Position numbers and translations under genes: made by a program
Notes under the pieces: model-generated
The model's database searches: none
The model's input: only the letters and a program-made list of their open reading frames with translations
What the model was told of the DNA's origin: nothing
Shown here: positions 28,000 through 39,830 of the stretch, in pieces
Layout of the letters: each line of letters opens with the position of its first letter
Position numbering within the stretch: position 1 is the first letter of the stretch
Assembly: GCF_037176765.1 (NCBI RefSeq)
Contig: NC_090026.1
Coordinates: forward strand, 134,003,252-134,067,251
Source of the DNA: Anolis sagrei
Lineage: Eukaryota; Chordata; Lepidosauria; Squamata; Anolidae
Length of the DNA stretch: 64,000 bases
Reading direction: 5' to 3'

Positions 28000-28800
28000 A
28001 TCATTCCTTAATGAACCACTTGAAACTTGAAACTTTTTATCTTTTCGCATGCTACTTTTGTATCCCTTCCTGGCTCAACACTCCATGAACGCTTCCATAA
28101 ACCCCTTACTGGGCTCCGGAGGGCCGTGAGCCCGCGGGGGGCGCCTCCAGGTGGCCCCCGGACCCCGAGTCTGCGTTCGACCAAAACGCGGATAAGGAAA
28201 CCGCCATTACGGACCCCGCTATCCACTAAATCATTTAACATGGCGGATCGCCGCCGTTCCAATTTTGGCTTGTTCTATGATTAATTCTAAGTCTATCTGC
28301 CATCTCAGTTTCTCTGTTTTGGGCCGCTCCTCCCGGGAAAAAATTAGTTTTGTTTCGAGGACTTCTGTCTTGGAGAGAAACAGCTGATTGTCAGTGGCTG
28401 GGCTTTTTCTCGTTCCCCCGCGGCGGCCGGCTGCAGCAGCCCCGAGGAGGGGCCAGACGGCTCCCAGGTCTTGACTGGGAGCTGCGGTTCACTGAAGGAC
28501 ATTGCTCCACTCTCCACTACTTGCGGATTCTTTGCGGACCTTTCTGCCTTCTCTGATTGACTTGGTGCCCTAGCATCACGGACTTCCTCCCTGAACTCCA
28601 AAAGCCAAGCCGCTTGGGAAGCATGGCCCCCGCCTGTGGGTGCATGCCCTTGTTGCAAAGAATCATACCTCAGGAACTCTGCTGATTGCCTTTATTAATT
28701 GCTGTGGGTTTTCTAATAAACTTTACTGGGATGGGGATCTTTCCTATGAAATCTATGAGCTATGAAAGACTGGGAAGAATATATATATGAAGTATATGAT
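28000..28800. other. GC-rich unassigned stretch
   Basis: CpG-rich DNA near 28.1-28.5 kb (GAGCCCGCGGGGGGCGCCTC; ATGGCGGATCGCCGCCG) without a recognisable coding exon, and an AATAAA at 28711. It may belong to the LTR-type fossil that follows. Confidence 0.3.
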
Positions 28801-29790
28801 ATGTAATGAGATGAAATGAAATGAGATGTACCCTCACCCCTTTCCTTGCCTTTCCCCTCTTGAACTTTACCCTATAAAAGAGTATGTGACCTGGGGATTA
28901 CAGTTAAGGAAATCCAATTTCCTTGGAAGAAACTCCATCCATATTGACAATGCATGGACAAATACTGGCAAATCTATGGCTTTGTTTTCAGAGTCAGACA
29001 AACAAAAGCCAGAGATTTTGTCAGCCAAAAGCCCGGAAAAACAGACTGATTAAATCAATCATGGTGTTTGTGCATGCTCCCCTGTGACAAAGGACCTCTT
29101 CGCCTGCAGGGTTGAGATCCAGACACCACCCATAGCCACCCTTTTTGCTCATACACATCTTTTATCAAGACCCAGGAAATCCCTTGTTCCCCCCATCCGC
29201 CTCCCTGCCGTGAAGAGACAAAAGGTGTTCCATCAGCTGGCAGACGCCTCCCCAGGCATTCCGCCCCTCTGCGCTGTCAAACTAGAGCCCGCCTCCTGGC
29301 CGCTGATTGGACAATCTCTGGAGGCGCTCCGAGGGCTCTGATTGGCCCTCTGGAGGCAACAGCGGCCGGCGATTGGAGGGAGGGTGGGACCAGCGGCCAA
29401 GCCTCCTCCCAGCTGTTCCGGAGCCGGCCAATCAGGACAGAGGGAACTGACAGGAGGCGGGCGGGGGATTCAAACCGGGATTTCTTTGTTTTGCCTGTAT
29501 AAATATGCCTGAAATTCACTGTACTGGATGCTTACTTGAGGATTCATCCCTGTAACGCATCCTTTTCAGCTGAATCGCAAAATAAACGCCTCGGTCGCAG
29601 ACTTCCTCTTCAGCCTCTGGTGAGATTGATTTTCAACGTTTTTGCGTCTTTTTGAATTGGCATCCGCTGGTGGCTCGCCAAGGTCAGGACCCCATTTGCG
29701 GTCCTTTGGGCCTCCCCTCGCTGGGAGAACCCCCAAAAAGAGCTCGATATCAGTGCTGTCATGCTTGCTGGCCAAAAGCCTGGTTCCAGA
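28800..29790 (+). mobile_element. LTR-type promoter and leader, retroelement fossil
   Basis: Four CCAAT boxes (GATTGG at 29305, 29340, 29371; CCAATC at 29428), TATAAATA at 29498, AATAAA at 29581, and then TGGTGGCTCGCCAAGG at 29669, which could be a tRNA primer-binding site. This is the layout of U3-R-U5 plus leader. Boundaries are not resolved, and the right side is cut by an L2 fragment near 29795. Broken; family unknown. Confidence 0.45.
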
Positions 29791-29794
29791 ACCA

Positions 29795-29990
29795 TGATTT
29801 TAATTTCTTCCTAAAGCAAAAGTGGAATGAAGCTGACCTGATCTCGCTGGGGAGTGAATTCCACAGGCGGGGAGGGGGGGGGTCACCACCAAGAAGGTTC
29901 TGTCCCTCATCCCCACCAGATGAGTTTGCGAAGCTGGTGGGACCGAGAGCAGGGCTTCCCCAGACAATCTTAAACATAATCAAAGCCCTC
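29795..29990 (-). mobile_element. L2-clade LINE fragment
   Basis: Complement encodes RLWNSLPSEIRSASFHFCFR, the same ORF2 end as at 24.2 kb, decayed. Confidence 0.65.
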
Positions 29991-30057
29991 CTGACAAAGA
30001 GCCATCCAGCCATAGATATATGTGATTCACACACACACATATATGTATATGACAGGT

Positions 30058-30718
30058 CATAGAATCAAAGAGTTGGAAGAGACCTCCTGGGCCGTCATCC
30101 AGTCCAACCCTATTCTGCCAAGAAGCAGGAATATTGCATTCAAAGCATCCCTGACAGATGGCCATCCAGACAAAGAAGGAGCCTCCACCACACTCCCTCC
30201 GGGGCAGAGAGTTCCACTGCTGAATGGCTCTCACAGTCAGGAAGTTCTTCCTCATGTTCAGGTGGAATCTCCTCTCTTGTAGTTTGAAGCCATTGTTCCA
30301 TTGCGTCCTAGTCTCCAGGGAAGCAGAAAACAAGCTTGCTCCCTCCTCCTCCTCCCTGTGGCTTCCTCTCACATATTTATACATGGCTCTCATCATGCCT
30401 CCTCTCAGCCTTCTCTTCTTCAGGCGAAACATGCCCAGCTCCTTAAGCCGCTCCTCATAGGGCTTGTTCTCCAGACCCTTGATCTGCTCCCTCCTTCCTG
30501 TGGCTCCCTCTCACGTATTTATACATGGCTATCACCATATCTCCTCTCAGCCTTCTCTTCTTCAGGTTAAACATGCCCAGCTCCTTAAGCCGCTCCTCAT
30601 AGGACTTGTTCTCCAGACCCTGGATCATTTTGCTCGCCCTCCTCTGGACACATTCCAGCTTAGAGTCAACAATATTCCAGGTGTGGTCTAACCAAGGCAG
30701 AATAGAGCATGGGGAGCA
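30058..30718 (-). mobile_element. CR1 LINE with internal duplication
   Basis: Complement of the CR1 tail at the left, ORF2 end to the right. The [18 protein letters not shown]... segment is present twice, with the junction GATCTGCTCCCTCC at 30481. The same junction recurs at 46937 and 61787. Confidence 0.88.
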
Positions 30719-30839
30719 TTAATTAAAAAGACAGTTAATTTTAAATATTTCTGACAGTTTTGGACTTCAACTCCCATAAACTGGTTGGGATTTCTGGGAG
30801 TTGAAGCCCAGAACATGGAGGGCCAAAGTTTGCCCATGC

Positions 30840-31080
30840 CTGTTTCTCATCGTTAGCTTCCTCACAGAGTTTCCAGGATTCCTGGGCCAGGGCCTCCTGC
30901 TTGACCCCACCTGCCTATACTGGGGGTGGGGGTGTGGTGGCATTCCTGGCCTCATCCTCCCCACTTCCCACCAGATATCCACTTTCCCTTTTGGTCCGGT
31001 TGGAGAAAGGAGTTCTGGGAGGCTGGATGCCCACCTCTGTGTTTCTTGATGGCAGAAGAGAATTGGGTTGGGTGGGCCTG
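30840..31080. other. No gene recognised
   Basis: Single-copy-looking DNA after a short repeat at 30750-30840. Short open frames only and no conserved motif. Confidence 0.4.
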
Positions 31081-32078
31081 TGTTGAGATTAACTTCACAA
31101 TTCAGCAGCAGATCAGTTGCACAACTTCAGCGCTTTCCAGTAGCTTCTTCCTGCACAGTATTTTCAGTCTTCTGCTCCCACAGCCTGCAGTCACCTCTGG
31201 AACTCTTTTACAGACACTTGAGCACATGCCCGGCCATGGTCAGTTTTACCATTGTCCTTCCCCCAGTCTAGATGACATTACAGACTTACCACACAGTTAT
31301 ATCTTGTCTTAGCAGACAGGTTCTTTTAATTACATATAGCCTTCGACGAACAACATCACAACACAAGGAGAGATATACACTGTACATGACTTCCTTATAT
31401 ACAATTCTATACAGTTACACATAGCAATCTCTGATTGGTTCCCAACCCATTGACTTAACTCAGACCCAGTATTACATCATTCACAATCACCTGGACTAGG
31501 CCAGAACACATTCCCCAAATGAAGTTCGATATACAGTCAATGCATAGAATCATAGAATCAAAGAGTTGGAAAAGACCTCCTGGGCCATCCAGTCCAACCC
31601 CATTCTGCCAAGAAGCAGGAATATTGTATTCAAAGCACCCCTGACAGATGGCCAGCCAGCCTCTGTTTAAAAGCCTCCAAAGAAGGAGCCTCCACCACAC
31701 TCCCTCCGGGGCAGAGAGTTCCACTGCTGAACGGCTCTCACAGTCAGGAAGTTCTTCCTCATGTTCAGATGGAATCTCCTCTCTTGTAGTTTGAAGCCAT
31801 TGTTCCCTTGCGTCCTAGTCTCCAGGGAAGCAGAAAGGAAGCTTGCTCCCTCCTCCTCCCTGTGGCTTCCTCTCACATATGTATACATGCCCCTCATCAT
31901 ATCTCCTCTCAGCCTTCTCTTCTTCAGGCTAAACATACCCAGCTCCTTAAGCCGCTCCTCATAGGGCTTGTTCTCCAGACCCTTGATTATTTTAGCATGA
32001 CTCAGCATTTCCAATAGAAGCCCATTAGCAGTGCATGACTCAGCTATATTACATTACAATACATTGTAAAACCTGACA
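31081..32078 (-). mobile_element. Possible LTR fossil holding a CR1 copy
   Basis: The minus strand opens TGTCAGGTTTTACAATG and closes AATCTCAACA; flanks GCCTG and CCCTG are an imperfect 5-bp pair. A CR1 copy interrupts it at 31547-31997. Broken; family unknown. Confidence 0.35.
31547..31997 (-). mobile_element. CR1 LINE 3-prime fragment
   Basis: CATAGAATCATAGAATCAAA at the tail end; ORF2 residues [20 protein letters not shown] on the complement. Confidence 0.9.
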
Positions 32079-32439
32079 CCCTGCCAATGGGGGGGGGGGG
32101 GTGGGCTGGGAAGGGGGACAGTCTCTCCCAGCTCTAGGAGTCTGTGATTCCATCACTGGGAACCTTCTAGTGCAGACCTTTCCAAACTATGTGTCACGAA
32201 GTCCTTATGTGTCGGCTGTAGTCCCCCAGTGTGTCCCCTAAGAGTGCTCCCCCTTCTCCCACAAGACAAGACCTGCGTTGCTTGCCCTGCAAGTGCCATG
32301 GGAGTGGAAGGAGAGCGAGGAGGAGGAGGAGGAGAAGACCCTCCAAGGGCGCCCAGCCCATCCCCGTTCAGCCAGGCAGGAAGGCACAGTCAGAGCTCTC
32401 CCAACAGACAGCCCTCCAACTGGACTCCCAGGCACTCTC

Positions 32440-33040
32440 TACTTTGTATTGTCAAAGGCTTTCATGGCCAGAATTACAATAATAATAATAATAATAATAA
32501 CAAAAACAACAACCGAAAACGCAAACAGTAAACAGCAACATCATAATAAAACAAAGCATGTAAATACATAACAATTTAAAGTTACAATAGACACAATCAC
32601 AATGACAATGGGCGGGCTACATGTAATGATTAAAAGAGAGAGTAATTAAAACTAATTTAATACTCGGGCGAGATAAAAAGAGACAGATTATTTGTGGAGG
32701 AGAGCTCATTATAGCGGGGGTGGTGGAACCAAGCTTTCCCAGAAGAGGGGACGACATACTCCAATGACAGAACGTTGAGGCCAAGCAGTAGTGTGGGAGT
32801 GTATACCTACTCTCCAAAGGTGTAGCGGAAGAACCGGGTTTTAAGGTCCTTTTTAAAGGTTTCTAGGCTATGAGGCTTTCCTAATTTCTCTAGATTGTTG
32901 TAGGTTTTTCAGGCTGTCTGGCCATGTTCTCTCCTGACGTTTCACCTGCATCTGTGGCAGGCACCCTCAGAGGTTGTGAGCTCAGGAGGGAATGCTCCTA
33001 GGACAGGGCCAGACAGCCTGGAAAACCTACCACAACCTAG
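32440..33040. ncRNA. Hammerhead-like inverted element, old copy with an insert
   Basis: Left end TTGTATTGTCAAAGGCTTTC at 32447, about 410 bp of other repeat DNA (AAT run, L2-like UTR), then TTGTTGTAGGTTTTTCAGG and the core on the minus strand: CTGAGGG at 32970-32964, hairpin GCCTGC/GCAGG, GAAACGTC at 32943-32936. A right arm follows to about 33035. The last core A is G. Confidence 0.5.
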
Positions 33041-33549
33041 TCTCTCCTTTCTGAGAGACCCTCCAAGGGCCCCCCTTTAGCCAGGCAGGAAGGCAGAGCC
33101 ACTTCACCCCGGATGGCCACCCGGCCTCTCTTTAAAGACCTCCAGAAAGATTTAATCCCCGCAGAAGGAAGTGGGGTGCTGTTGCTGTTGCCCAAGGGGA
33201 GGGCGGAGGGGCTGGGACCACTTGCGGAGCTTGCACCGCGGGTTGATTGGGTGGCTGCCATTCAGAAAAGAAGTCTTGTTATGAACACATAAATATATGT
33301 TTATATGTATATGTGATATTAGGTGTTTGATATGGGTCTCTTCTTCCCTTCCCTCCCCCCTTCTCTTCTTTTTTCTTTTTCTCTTTACTCTCTATTTCTT
33401 CTAAATCATGTTCACCCACTTTCACTGAATAAGAAACCAGTTATCGCAGTCATGTCCATGACTCTGTATTTTGGAGAAATGTCTGGTGTTGTTTGGTCTG
33501 GGTTTCCTTTTTTCTCTTTTTTCCCCGTTTATATGCTACTATTACTTTA

Positions 33550-34530
33550 TATACTTACTTACTTAGGCGATCCCTCATTGTCCAAGTAGGATAATCCTCC
33601 ATGCTGGGTCCGTAGGCGGCTGTGGAACCCTATTCTTGACCTGCATCTTCTCCCACAGTGAGGGCATTGGTTTCCAGGTGAGAGGAGGTCCCAGTTGGGG
33701 TTGGCTTGATGCGCCTTCCTCTTGGCACGTTTCTCTCTTTCGCCCTCCATTCTTGCCTCTTCAGATTCTGCAGCACTGCTGGTCACAGCTGACCTCCAGT
33801 TGGAGTACCCAAGGGCCAGGGCTTCCCAGTTCTCAGTGTCTATGCCGGAGTTTTTAAGGTTGGCTTTGAGGCCATCTTTCAATCTCTTTTTCTGCCCACC
33901 AACATTCCGTTTTCCCCTCTTGAGTTCGGAGTAGAGCAACTGCTTTGGGAGACGGTGGTCAGGCATCCGGACAACGTGGCTGGCCCAGTGGAGTTGATGG
34001 CAGAGGACCATTGCTTCATTGCTGGTGGTCTTTGCTTCTTCCAGCATGCTGACGTTTGTCCGCTTGTTTGATGAAATCCAACCGCAGTGCTGATGAAATC
34101 TTTCCAGGAGTTGCATGTGACGTCTGTAGACAGTCCACGTCTCGCAGGCATAGAGCAGGGTTGGGAGGACAATAGCTTTATAGACAAGCCCCTTGGTCTC
34201 CCTACGAATGTCCCGGTCCTCAAACACTCTCTGCTTCATTTGCTGCAGTCACAGAGCTCAGGCGGTGTTGTATTTTAGTGTCAAATGTTGACATCTGTAG
34301 ATAGTCCATGTCTTGCAAGCGTATAGCAGGGTGATGGCTTTATAAACAAGCTCCTGGGTGTCCGTACAGATGTCCCGGCCCTCAAACACTCTCTGCTTCA
34401 TTCGGAAGAATGCTGCACTCGCAGAGCTCAGGTGGTGTTGAATTTCAGTGCCAATGTTGACTTTGGTGGAGAGGGAGCTGCCAAGGGAGCGGAAAGGGTC
34501 CACATATTCTAACGTGACACCATTAAGCTG
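33550..34530 (-). mobile_element. LINE C-terminal region, zinc-finger type, two pieces
   Basis: Minus strand 34239-33559 encodes YKAIVLPTLLYACETWTVYR, WASHVVRMPDHRLPKQLLYS and a CCHH-like CPHCGRRCRSRIGFHSRLRT, the end of a LINE protein family common in vertebrates. 34250-34503 repeats its middle (MKQRVFEGRDIC..., LLYACKTWTIYR) in more decayed form. Confidence 0.75.
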
Positions 34531-34551
34531 TAATGTTGTAAGTTGTGTATA

Positions 34552-36102
34552 TGTTCTGGAACAGCTGTTCCAGGAGCTCCAATTTTATTTGCTTTGAATT
34601 AAATATTGGTTTGCAATCCCAGGCTTGGGATTTTGCAGCAGGGTGGCTTCCTGTTTTAGTTTGCAATCACAGGGCAAGCCACCTGTCAATTATAGTTAGG
34701 ATTCCTGGTCCTGCCCCTCTCTGGGTTTTTTGGAGGGACGGGGCCATTTTTCAGCTAGTCTCAAAAAGGAAGTCAATGCAGAGGATGTACACAGACGTCC
34801 TCCTGTGCAAAGGCTTCGTCCCTTGAGACTTCCCGGGGGAGTACAGTCTTGAGAGCCTCTGAAGATTCCCAAAGGTTCCGGGGAAACAGCCTTACAGCCC
34901 TGAGGAATTCTGGAGGGAATAACAGCTCTAACCATCAAAGCAGCTGAGTGATTACAAGCCTTTTGATAGGTTTGCTCGGTGTTGAGACGTAGTTCAACCC
35001 GGTAGTGAATCCACATCAATAAGGTTTAGGTTCACAGCAGCCGGGGAGGAGCTAGAAAGGGAATTTTTCCTTTAAGCAAGGTTTTTGAAGATAGTGCCTG
35101 TTCCCTGTGAACAAGATTGCAAGAACCAAGAGACTGTTAAGAAAGCTTTACAATTCCTGTTTGTTCATCAATAAAAGTGACAAATGCAAGATACTCCACT
35201 TTGGCAGAAAAAATGAAATGCAAAGATACAGAATGGGGGACAATGCCTGGCTCGAGAGCAGTACGTGTGAAAAAGATCTTGGAGTCCTCGTGGACAACAA
35301 GTTAAACATGAGCCAGGAATGTGATGTGGCGGCAAAAAAAGCCAATGGGATGTTGGCCTGCATCAAGAGGAGCCTAGTGTCTAGATCTAAGGAAGTAATG
35401 CTACCCCTCTATTCTGCTTTGGTTAGACCACATCTGGAATATTGTGTCCAATTCTGGGCACCACAATTCAAGAGAGATATTGACTCTAAGCTGGAATGTG
35501 TCCAGAGGAGGGCGACTAAAATGATCAAGGGTCTGGAGAACAAGCCCTATGAGGAGCGGCTTAGGGAACTAGGCATGTTTAGCCTGAAGAAGAGAAGGTT
35601 GAGAGGAGATATGATAGCCATGTATAAATATGTGAGAGGAAGCCACAGGGAGGAGGAGGGAGCAAGCTTGTTTTCTGCTTCCTTGGAGACTAGGACGCAA
35701 GGGAACAATGGCTTCAAACTACAAGAGAGGAGATTCCATCTGAACATGAGGAAGAACTTCCTGACTGTGAGAGCCGTTCAGCAGTGGAACTCTCTGCCCC
35801 CAGAATGTGGTGGAGGCTCCTTCTTTGGAGGCTTTGAAACAGAGGCTGGATGGCCATCTGTCAGGGGTGATTTGAATGCAATTTTCCTGCTTCTTGGCAG
35901 AATGGGGTTGGACTGGATGATGGCCCAGGAGGTCTTTTCCAACTCTATGATTCTATGATTCTATGAAAAGACTGTTATATTTAAGCTCAAGCCTCATAAA
36001 GACTGTTTAGTAAGGGAGATTTCTCTAAAGGCTTCTTTTCGGGGGCCCTGGCTTCCCGCTGGATCCAAACCATACATCCTCTCTTAAAGGCACTTCATTT
36101 CA
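34552..36102 (+). mobile_element. Possible LTR fossil holding a CR1 copy
   Basis: Opens TGTTCTGGAACAGCTGTTCC and closes CACTTCATTTCA, followed within ten bases by TGGCGACAGAA, a primer-site-like word. A CR1 copy at 35178-35966 interrupts it. Boundaries are provisional; broken. Confidence 0.35.
35178..35966 (+). mobile_element. CR1 LINE, longest open ORF2 end in window
   Basis: A frame without interruption encodes [60 protein letters not shown] to the WNSLP region, then the UTR and (ATTCTATG)n tail. The open frame indicates a young insertion. Confidence 0.92.
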
Positions 36103-36214
36103 GGTCCAGTGGCGACAGAATAATATAACTTCTCTAATTTATGTCAATACTTGTGTACTTGTCTATATCCTAATCATTCACAAATAAAAATGAATTAAAA
36201 CAGAAAGAAAAGAA

Positions 36215-36360
36215 GGCGAAGGCTTTCATGGCTGGAATCACTGGGTTGTCGTCATTTTTTTTCGGGCTATATGGCCATGTTTTAGAGGCATTCTTTCCTG
36301 ACGTTTCGCCTGCATCTATGGCAAGTATCCTCAGAGGTTGTGAGGTCTTGCTACCTCATC
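36215..36360 (-). ncRNA. Hammerhead-like element, left arm, intact core
   Basis: Minus strand: CTGAGGA, hairpin ACTTGC/GCAGGC around CATAGAT, GAAACGTC, then AGGAAAG (36345-36294). The arm starts GCGAAGGCTTTCATGG at 36216. The right arm lies past the CR1 copy, from 37068 to about 37500. Confidence 0.6.
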
Positions 36361-37067
36361 GTGTGAAAAAGATCTTGGAGTCCTTGTGGACAACAAGTTA
36401 AACATGAGCCAGGAATGTGATGTGGCGGCAAAAAAAGCCAATGGGATTTTGGCCTGCATCAATAGGAGCCTAGTGTCTAGATCTAAGGAAGTCATGCTCC
36501 CCATGCTCTATTCTGCTTTGGTTAGACCACACCTGGAATATTGTGTCCAGTTCTGGGCACCACAATTCAAGACAGATATTGACTCTAAGCTGGAATGTGT
36601 CCAGAGGAGGGCGACTCAAATGATCGAGGATCTGGAGAACAAGCCCTATGAGGAGCGGCTTAGGGAACTCGGCATGTTAAGCCTGAAGAAGAGAAGGCTG
36701 AGAGGAGATATGATAGCCAGGTATAAATATGTGAGAGGAAGCCACAGGGAGGAGGAGGGAGCAAGCTTGTTTTCTGCTTCCCTGGAGACTAGGACGCAAG
36801 GGAACAATGGCTTCAAACTACAAGAGAGGAGATTCCATCTGAACATGAGGAAGAACTTCCTGACTGTGAGAGCCGTTCAGCAGTGGAATTCTCTGCCCCG
36901 GAGTGTGGTGGAGGCTCCTTCTTTGGAAGCTTTGAAACAGAGGCTGGATGGCCATCTGTCAGGGGTGATTTGAATGCAATATTCCTGCTTCTTGGCAGAA
37001 AGGGGTTGGACTGGATGGCTCAGGAGGTCTCTTCCAACTCTTTGATTCTATGATTCTATGATTCTAT
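36361..37067 (+). mobile_element. CR1 LINE inserted between element arms
   Basis: [20 protein letters not shown] through [20 protein letters not shown] to GATTCTATGATTCTATGATT. Open frame of 195 codons; young. Confidence 0.92.
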
Positions 37068-37081
37068 GAATGCCTCTAGAA

Positions 37082-37450
37082 CCATGATGGCGAACCTATG
37101 ACACGTGTGTTAGCACTGACACGCGTAGCCATTTTTGATGACAGACAGCCACATGCGGCCGCATACAGAGAAGATGGGGCCGCACCCCAAGAAGGACATT
37201 TCATCCTCGGCTCCGACACCGGCATTTTTCTATAATGCTGAGATATATGACATTATAGAAAAAGCAGGTAAGTTAAATAATTAGTTTTTGGTTCATTAAA
37301 TACAGTTATATATTAGAATAATATATTTTTGTTATTAAACTATAAGTATCATGACATTATGGTTTTTTCTCGAAGTGACACCCCACCTGAGTGATGTTCG
37401 GTTTTTTGGAGAGTATTGACACACCAAGCTCAAAAGGTTGCCCATCGTTG
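37082..37450 (+). mobile_element. Non-autonomous hAT element (369 bp)
   Basis: Termini CCATGATGGCGAACC and GGTTGCCCATCGTTG are inverted repeats. The 8-bp duplication CTCTAGAA lies at 37074-37081 and 37451-37458. No transposase. Confidence 0.8.
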
Positions 37451-37505
37451 CTCTAGAACATGGCCATATGCCCCGGAAAAACCTACAACAACCCAAAGAA
37501 AGGAA

Positions 37506-37668
37506 GCTTTGTATTGTCGAAGGCTTTCATGGCCGGAATCACTCAGTTCTTGTGGGCTTTTTTGGGCTATATGGCCATAGTGTAGAGGCATTCTCTCCTG
37601 ACGTTTCGCCTGCATCTATGGCAAGCTTCCTCAGAGGTGAGGATGCTTGCCATAGAAGCTTTGTTGAC
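37506..37668 (-). ncRNA. Hammerhead-like element, one arm, intact core
   Basis: Minus strand: CUC/GAG and CCU/AGG stem halves, CTGAGGA at 37634-37628, one extra A, hairpin GCTTGC-CATAGAT-GCAGGC, GAAACGTC at 37607-37600, AGGAGAG. It abuts the CpG-rich island at 37.7 kb. Confidence 0.6.
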
Positions 37669-37674
37669 AATGGA

Positions 37675-38620
37675 GTTGGCGATGGATGGATGGAGGGAAG
37701 GAGGGAAGGAGGGAAGGAGGGAGGGGTGTGGGGGTGGCCCTTGACTGGGGGGCTCCCCCCTGCCCTTCCAATCCCTCCCGCAGGGGGCGCCTGGTCCCGA
37801 CCCCGCCCTGCCCTGGTCCTCGGGCGGCATCCCTTCAGTGGCGGCCGCCCCCCTCTCCCCCCTCCCTCCCTCCCCCCCTCCCTCCCTGTATCTCCCCAGC
37901 AACGGGGAACTGGGCATATTATACGGTTCCCATGGAAACCCGACGGGCGGCCGCATCAGCAGCAGAAGCAGAAGAAGCATCGGCAGCAGGCAGCTCGGGG
38001 CGGTGAGCGGGCGAGACGGGGAAGGAAGCAAGGAAGCAAGGAAGCAAGGAGGAAGCAAGGAGGAAGCAAGGAGGAAGGAGGAAGGAAGCGGGGCGGCGGC
38101 GGCGCTCCTTTGTCTCCTCCTCCTCCCCCTCCTCTTCCTCCTGGGCTGGGACCCCGGCGGAGGCGCCTCTCCCTCCCTCTCTCGGGGCTTCTTCTTCTTC
38201 TCTCCTTCCCTCCCTCCCGGAGGCCCTTCCCGGCTCCACATCCCTGCGTGACGCATCCCGCGAGGCGCCCGAGACTCGCCGCAGAGGGCCCGGCCGCCCA
38301 GCGAGGAGAAGCCGGCGGGCGAGGAGGAAGGCGGAGGAAGGCGGCGGCGGCGGACGAAGGGTAAGCCATCGAGGGGCCGGGCTGCTCTGCCGGGGGGGGG
38401 GGGGGGGAGATTGGTCCTCGGGGCCGGGGGGGGGGAAGCGAAGGGGCGGGGGCGCCGCCTCCTCCTTGTCCTCCTCCTCCTCTTCCTCCGCCAGGTTTCG
38501 GGGGTCGGGGGTCCCTTTGTGTCGCGCACTCTGGGGCAGCGGGTTAGCGGGGTAGTGGGGGGTGGGATCTGAATTGGCAGGCTGGGCCCCCTCTTCGTGA
38601 CTCCCCGAAATGGCCCCGCC
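37675..38620. promoter_or_regulatory. CpG-rich island, orphan promoter candidate
   Basis: Very CpG-dense DNA with an RFX X-box-like GTTCCCATGGAAAC near 37926, purine-rich tracts, and GACGAAGG followed by GTAAGCC at about 38360, a good plus-strand donor. No coding exon of a known gene attaches to it. It could start an unidentified plus-strand transcript or an alternative SMARCD3 first exon. Confidence 0.5.
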
Positions 38621-38624
38621 TTCA

Positions 38625-38850
38625 CCTGGGAGGGAGAGAGGGAGACAGGCAGCAGGTGCCCCCCACCCACCCACCTGCAGGGTCCCCACGGACCCCCCCC
38701 CCCTTATTTACATTAAACATTGAACATGGTGTCACCTGGGAGGGAGGGAGACTGAGGGAGAAAGGCAGCAGGTGCCCCCCACCCACCCACTTGTAGGGTC
38801 CCCACAACCCTACCCCCCTTTATTTACATTAAACATTGAACCTGGTGCCC
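38625..38850. repeat. Tandem duplication, about 120-bp unit
   Basis: CACCTGGGAGGGAG...TTTACATTAAACATTGAAC occurs twice in direct order next to the CpG-rich island. Confidence 0.75.
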
Positions 38851-38997
38851 CCTCTCAATGCAGACCACATTGCCCCCCCCCCTCCTTTCAGGCTCAAGAG
38901 CAAGGCCATAGCCAAAAAATTCGGTGGGTGGGGGGGATGAATTTTTTTTTTTTTAGCGACTCATGCAGAATAGTTCCATAACACAAAATAGTTTAAA

Positions 38998-39170
38998 TCA
39001 TAGACTCAAAGGGTTGGAAGAGACCTCCTGGGCCATCATCCAGTCCAACCCCATTCTGCCAAGAAGTAGGAATGTTGCATTCAAATCACCCCTGACAGAT
39101 GGCCATCCAGCCTCTGCTTAAAAGCTTCCAAAGAAGGAGCCTCCACCACACTCCCTCCGGGGCAGAGAGT
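38998..39170 (-). mobile_element. CR1 3-prime UTR fragment
   Basis: ATAGACTCAAAGGGTTGGAA to CCTCCGGGGCAGAGAGT on the complement strand. Confidence 0.85.
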
Positions 39171-39239
39171 AAATGGTACGCTTCATTCAATATTTTGTAT
39201 AGACTTAATTAAATCAATACAAAATATACAAACATCAAA

Positions 39240-39335
39240 TCATCCGGGCAACGTCCTTGCAGACGGCCAATTCTCTTACACCAGAAGCGACTTGCAGTTA
39301 CTCAAGTCACTCCTGACACGACAAAAAAAATTAAA
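39240..39335 (+). mobile_element. SINE 3-prime end
   Basis: GGCAACGTCCTTGCAGACGG...GAAGCGACTTGCAGTTACTC and the tail CTCCTGACACGACAAAA. A second copy lies at 51120-51230. Its tail matches the LINEs at 40.05, 44.44 and 45.51 kb. Confidence 0.65.
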
Positions 39336-39830
39336 TCAATGTTCTGCTCTCCTTCATTGTGGGGGGGGGGGGGGGCTCTCTTCAACTCCCCCCATGGCTT
39401 ACGGTTTGCCTGCTTGTTGTGAGTGGGCCAACCTGGTTGCTTCCACTCTCTCAGCTCTTGCTCCAAGTCACGACACTGTCAATCAAGGGTCAAGATTGGG
39501 TTGAGAGAGTGCTTCCCGTTCTGGAGGGACGTGTTTAATTTTTGCTTCTCAAACTTAGCAGCAGTGGGATTGGGTTCACCAGTGAAAATTCATGACTCAA
39601 CCTGAGAATTTGGGGGGGGGTGGACCCCTACCCCCCAACACCTTTCGGGTTCCAGAGCGCCCCTTTTGGGACCCCTGGGTCATCTATTTCAGAGACCGGA
39701 AAGGGTCACACACCCACTCTCCATTTCTACACAAAGGAAATGTTTTGAGGGGTCAAAAGGGGAGACCTGGGCCAGGAGGAAGGGAGGGAGGGGCCTCTGG
39801 GGACCCCCTCCCCTCCCTCTTCCTGCAGAG

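Noticed and set aside
37438-38689. Open frames of 256-367 codons in the 38-kb CpG-rich island
   Set aside because: Low-complexity sequence from GC- and purine-rich DNA on both strands. There is no conserved domain, and part is the hammerhead-like repeat.
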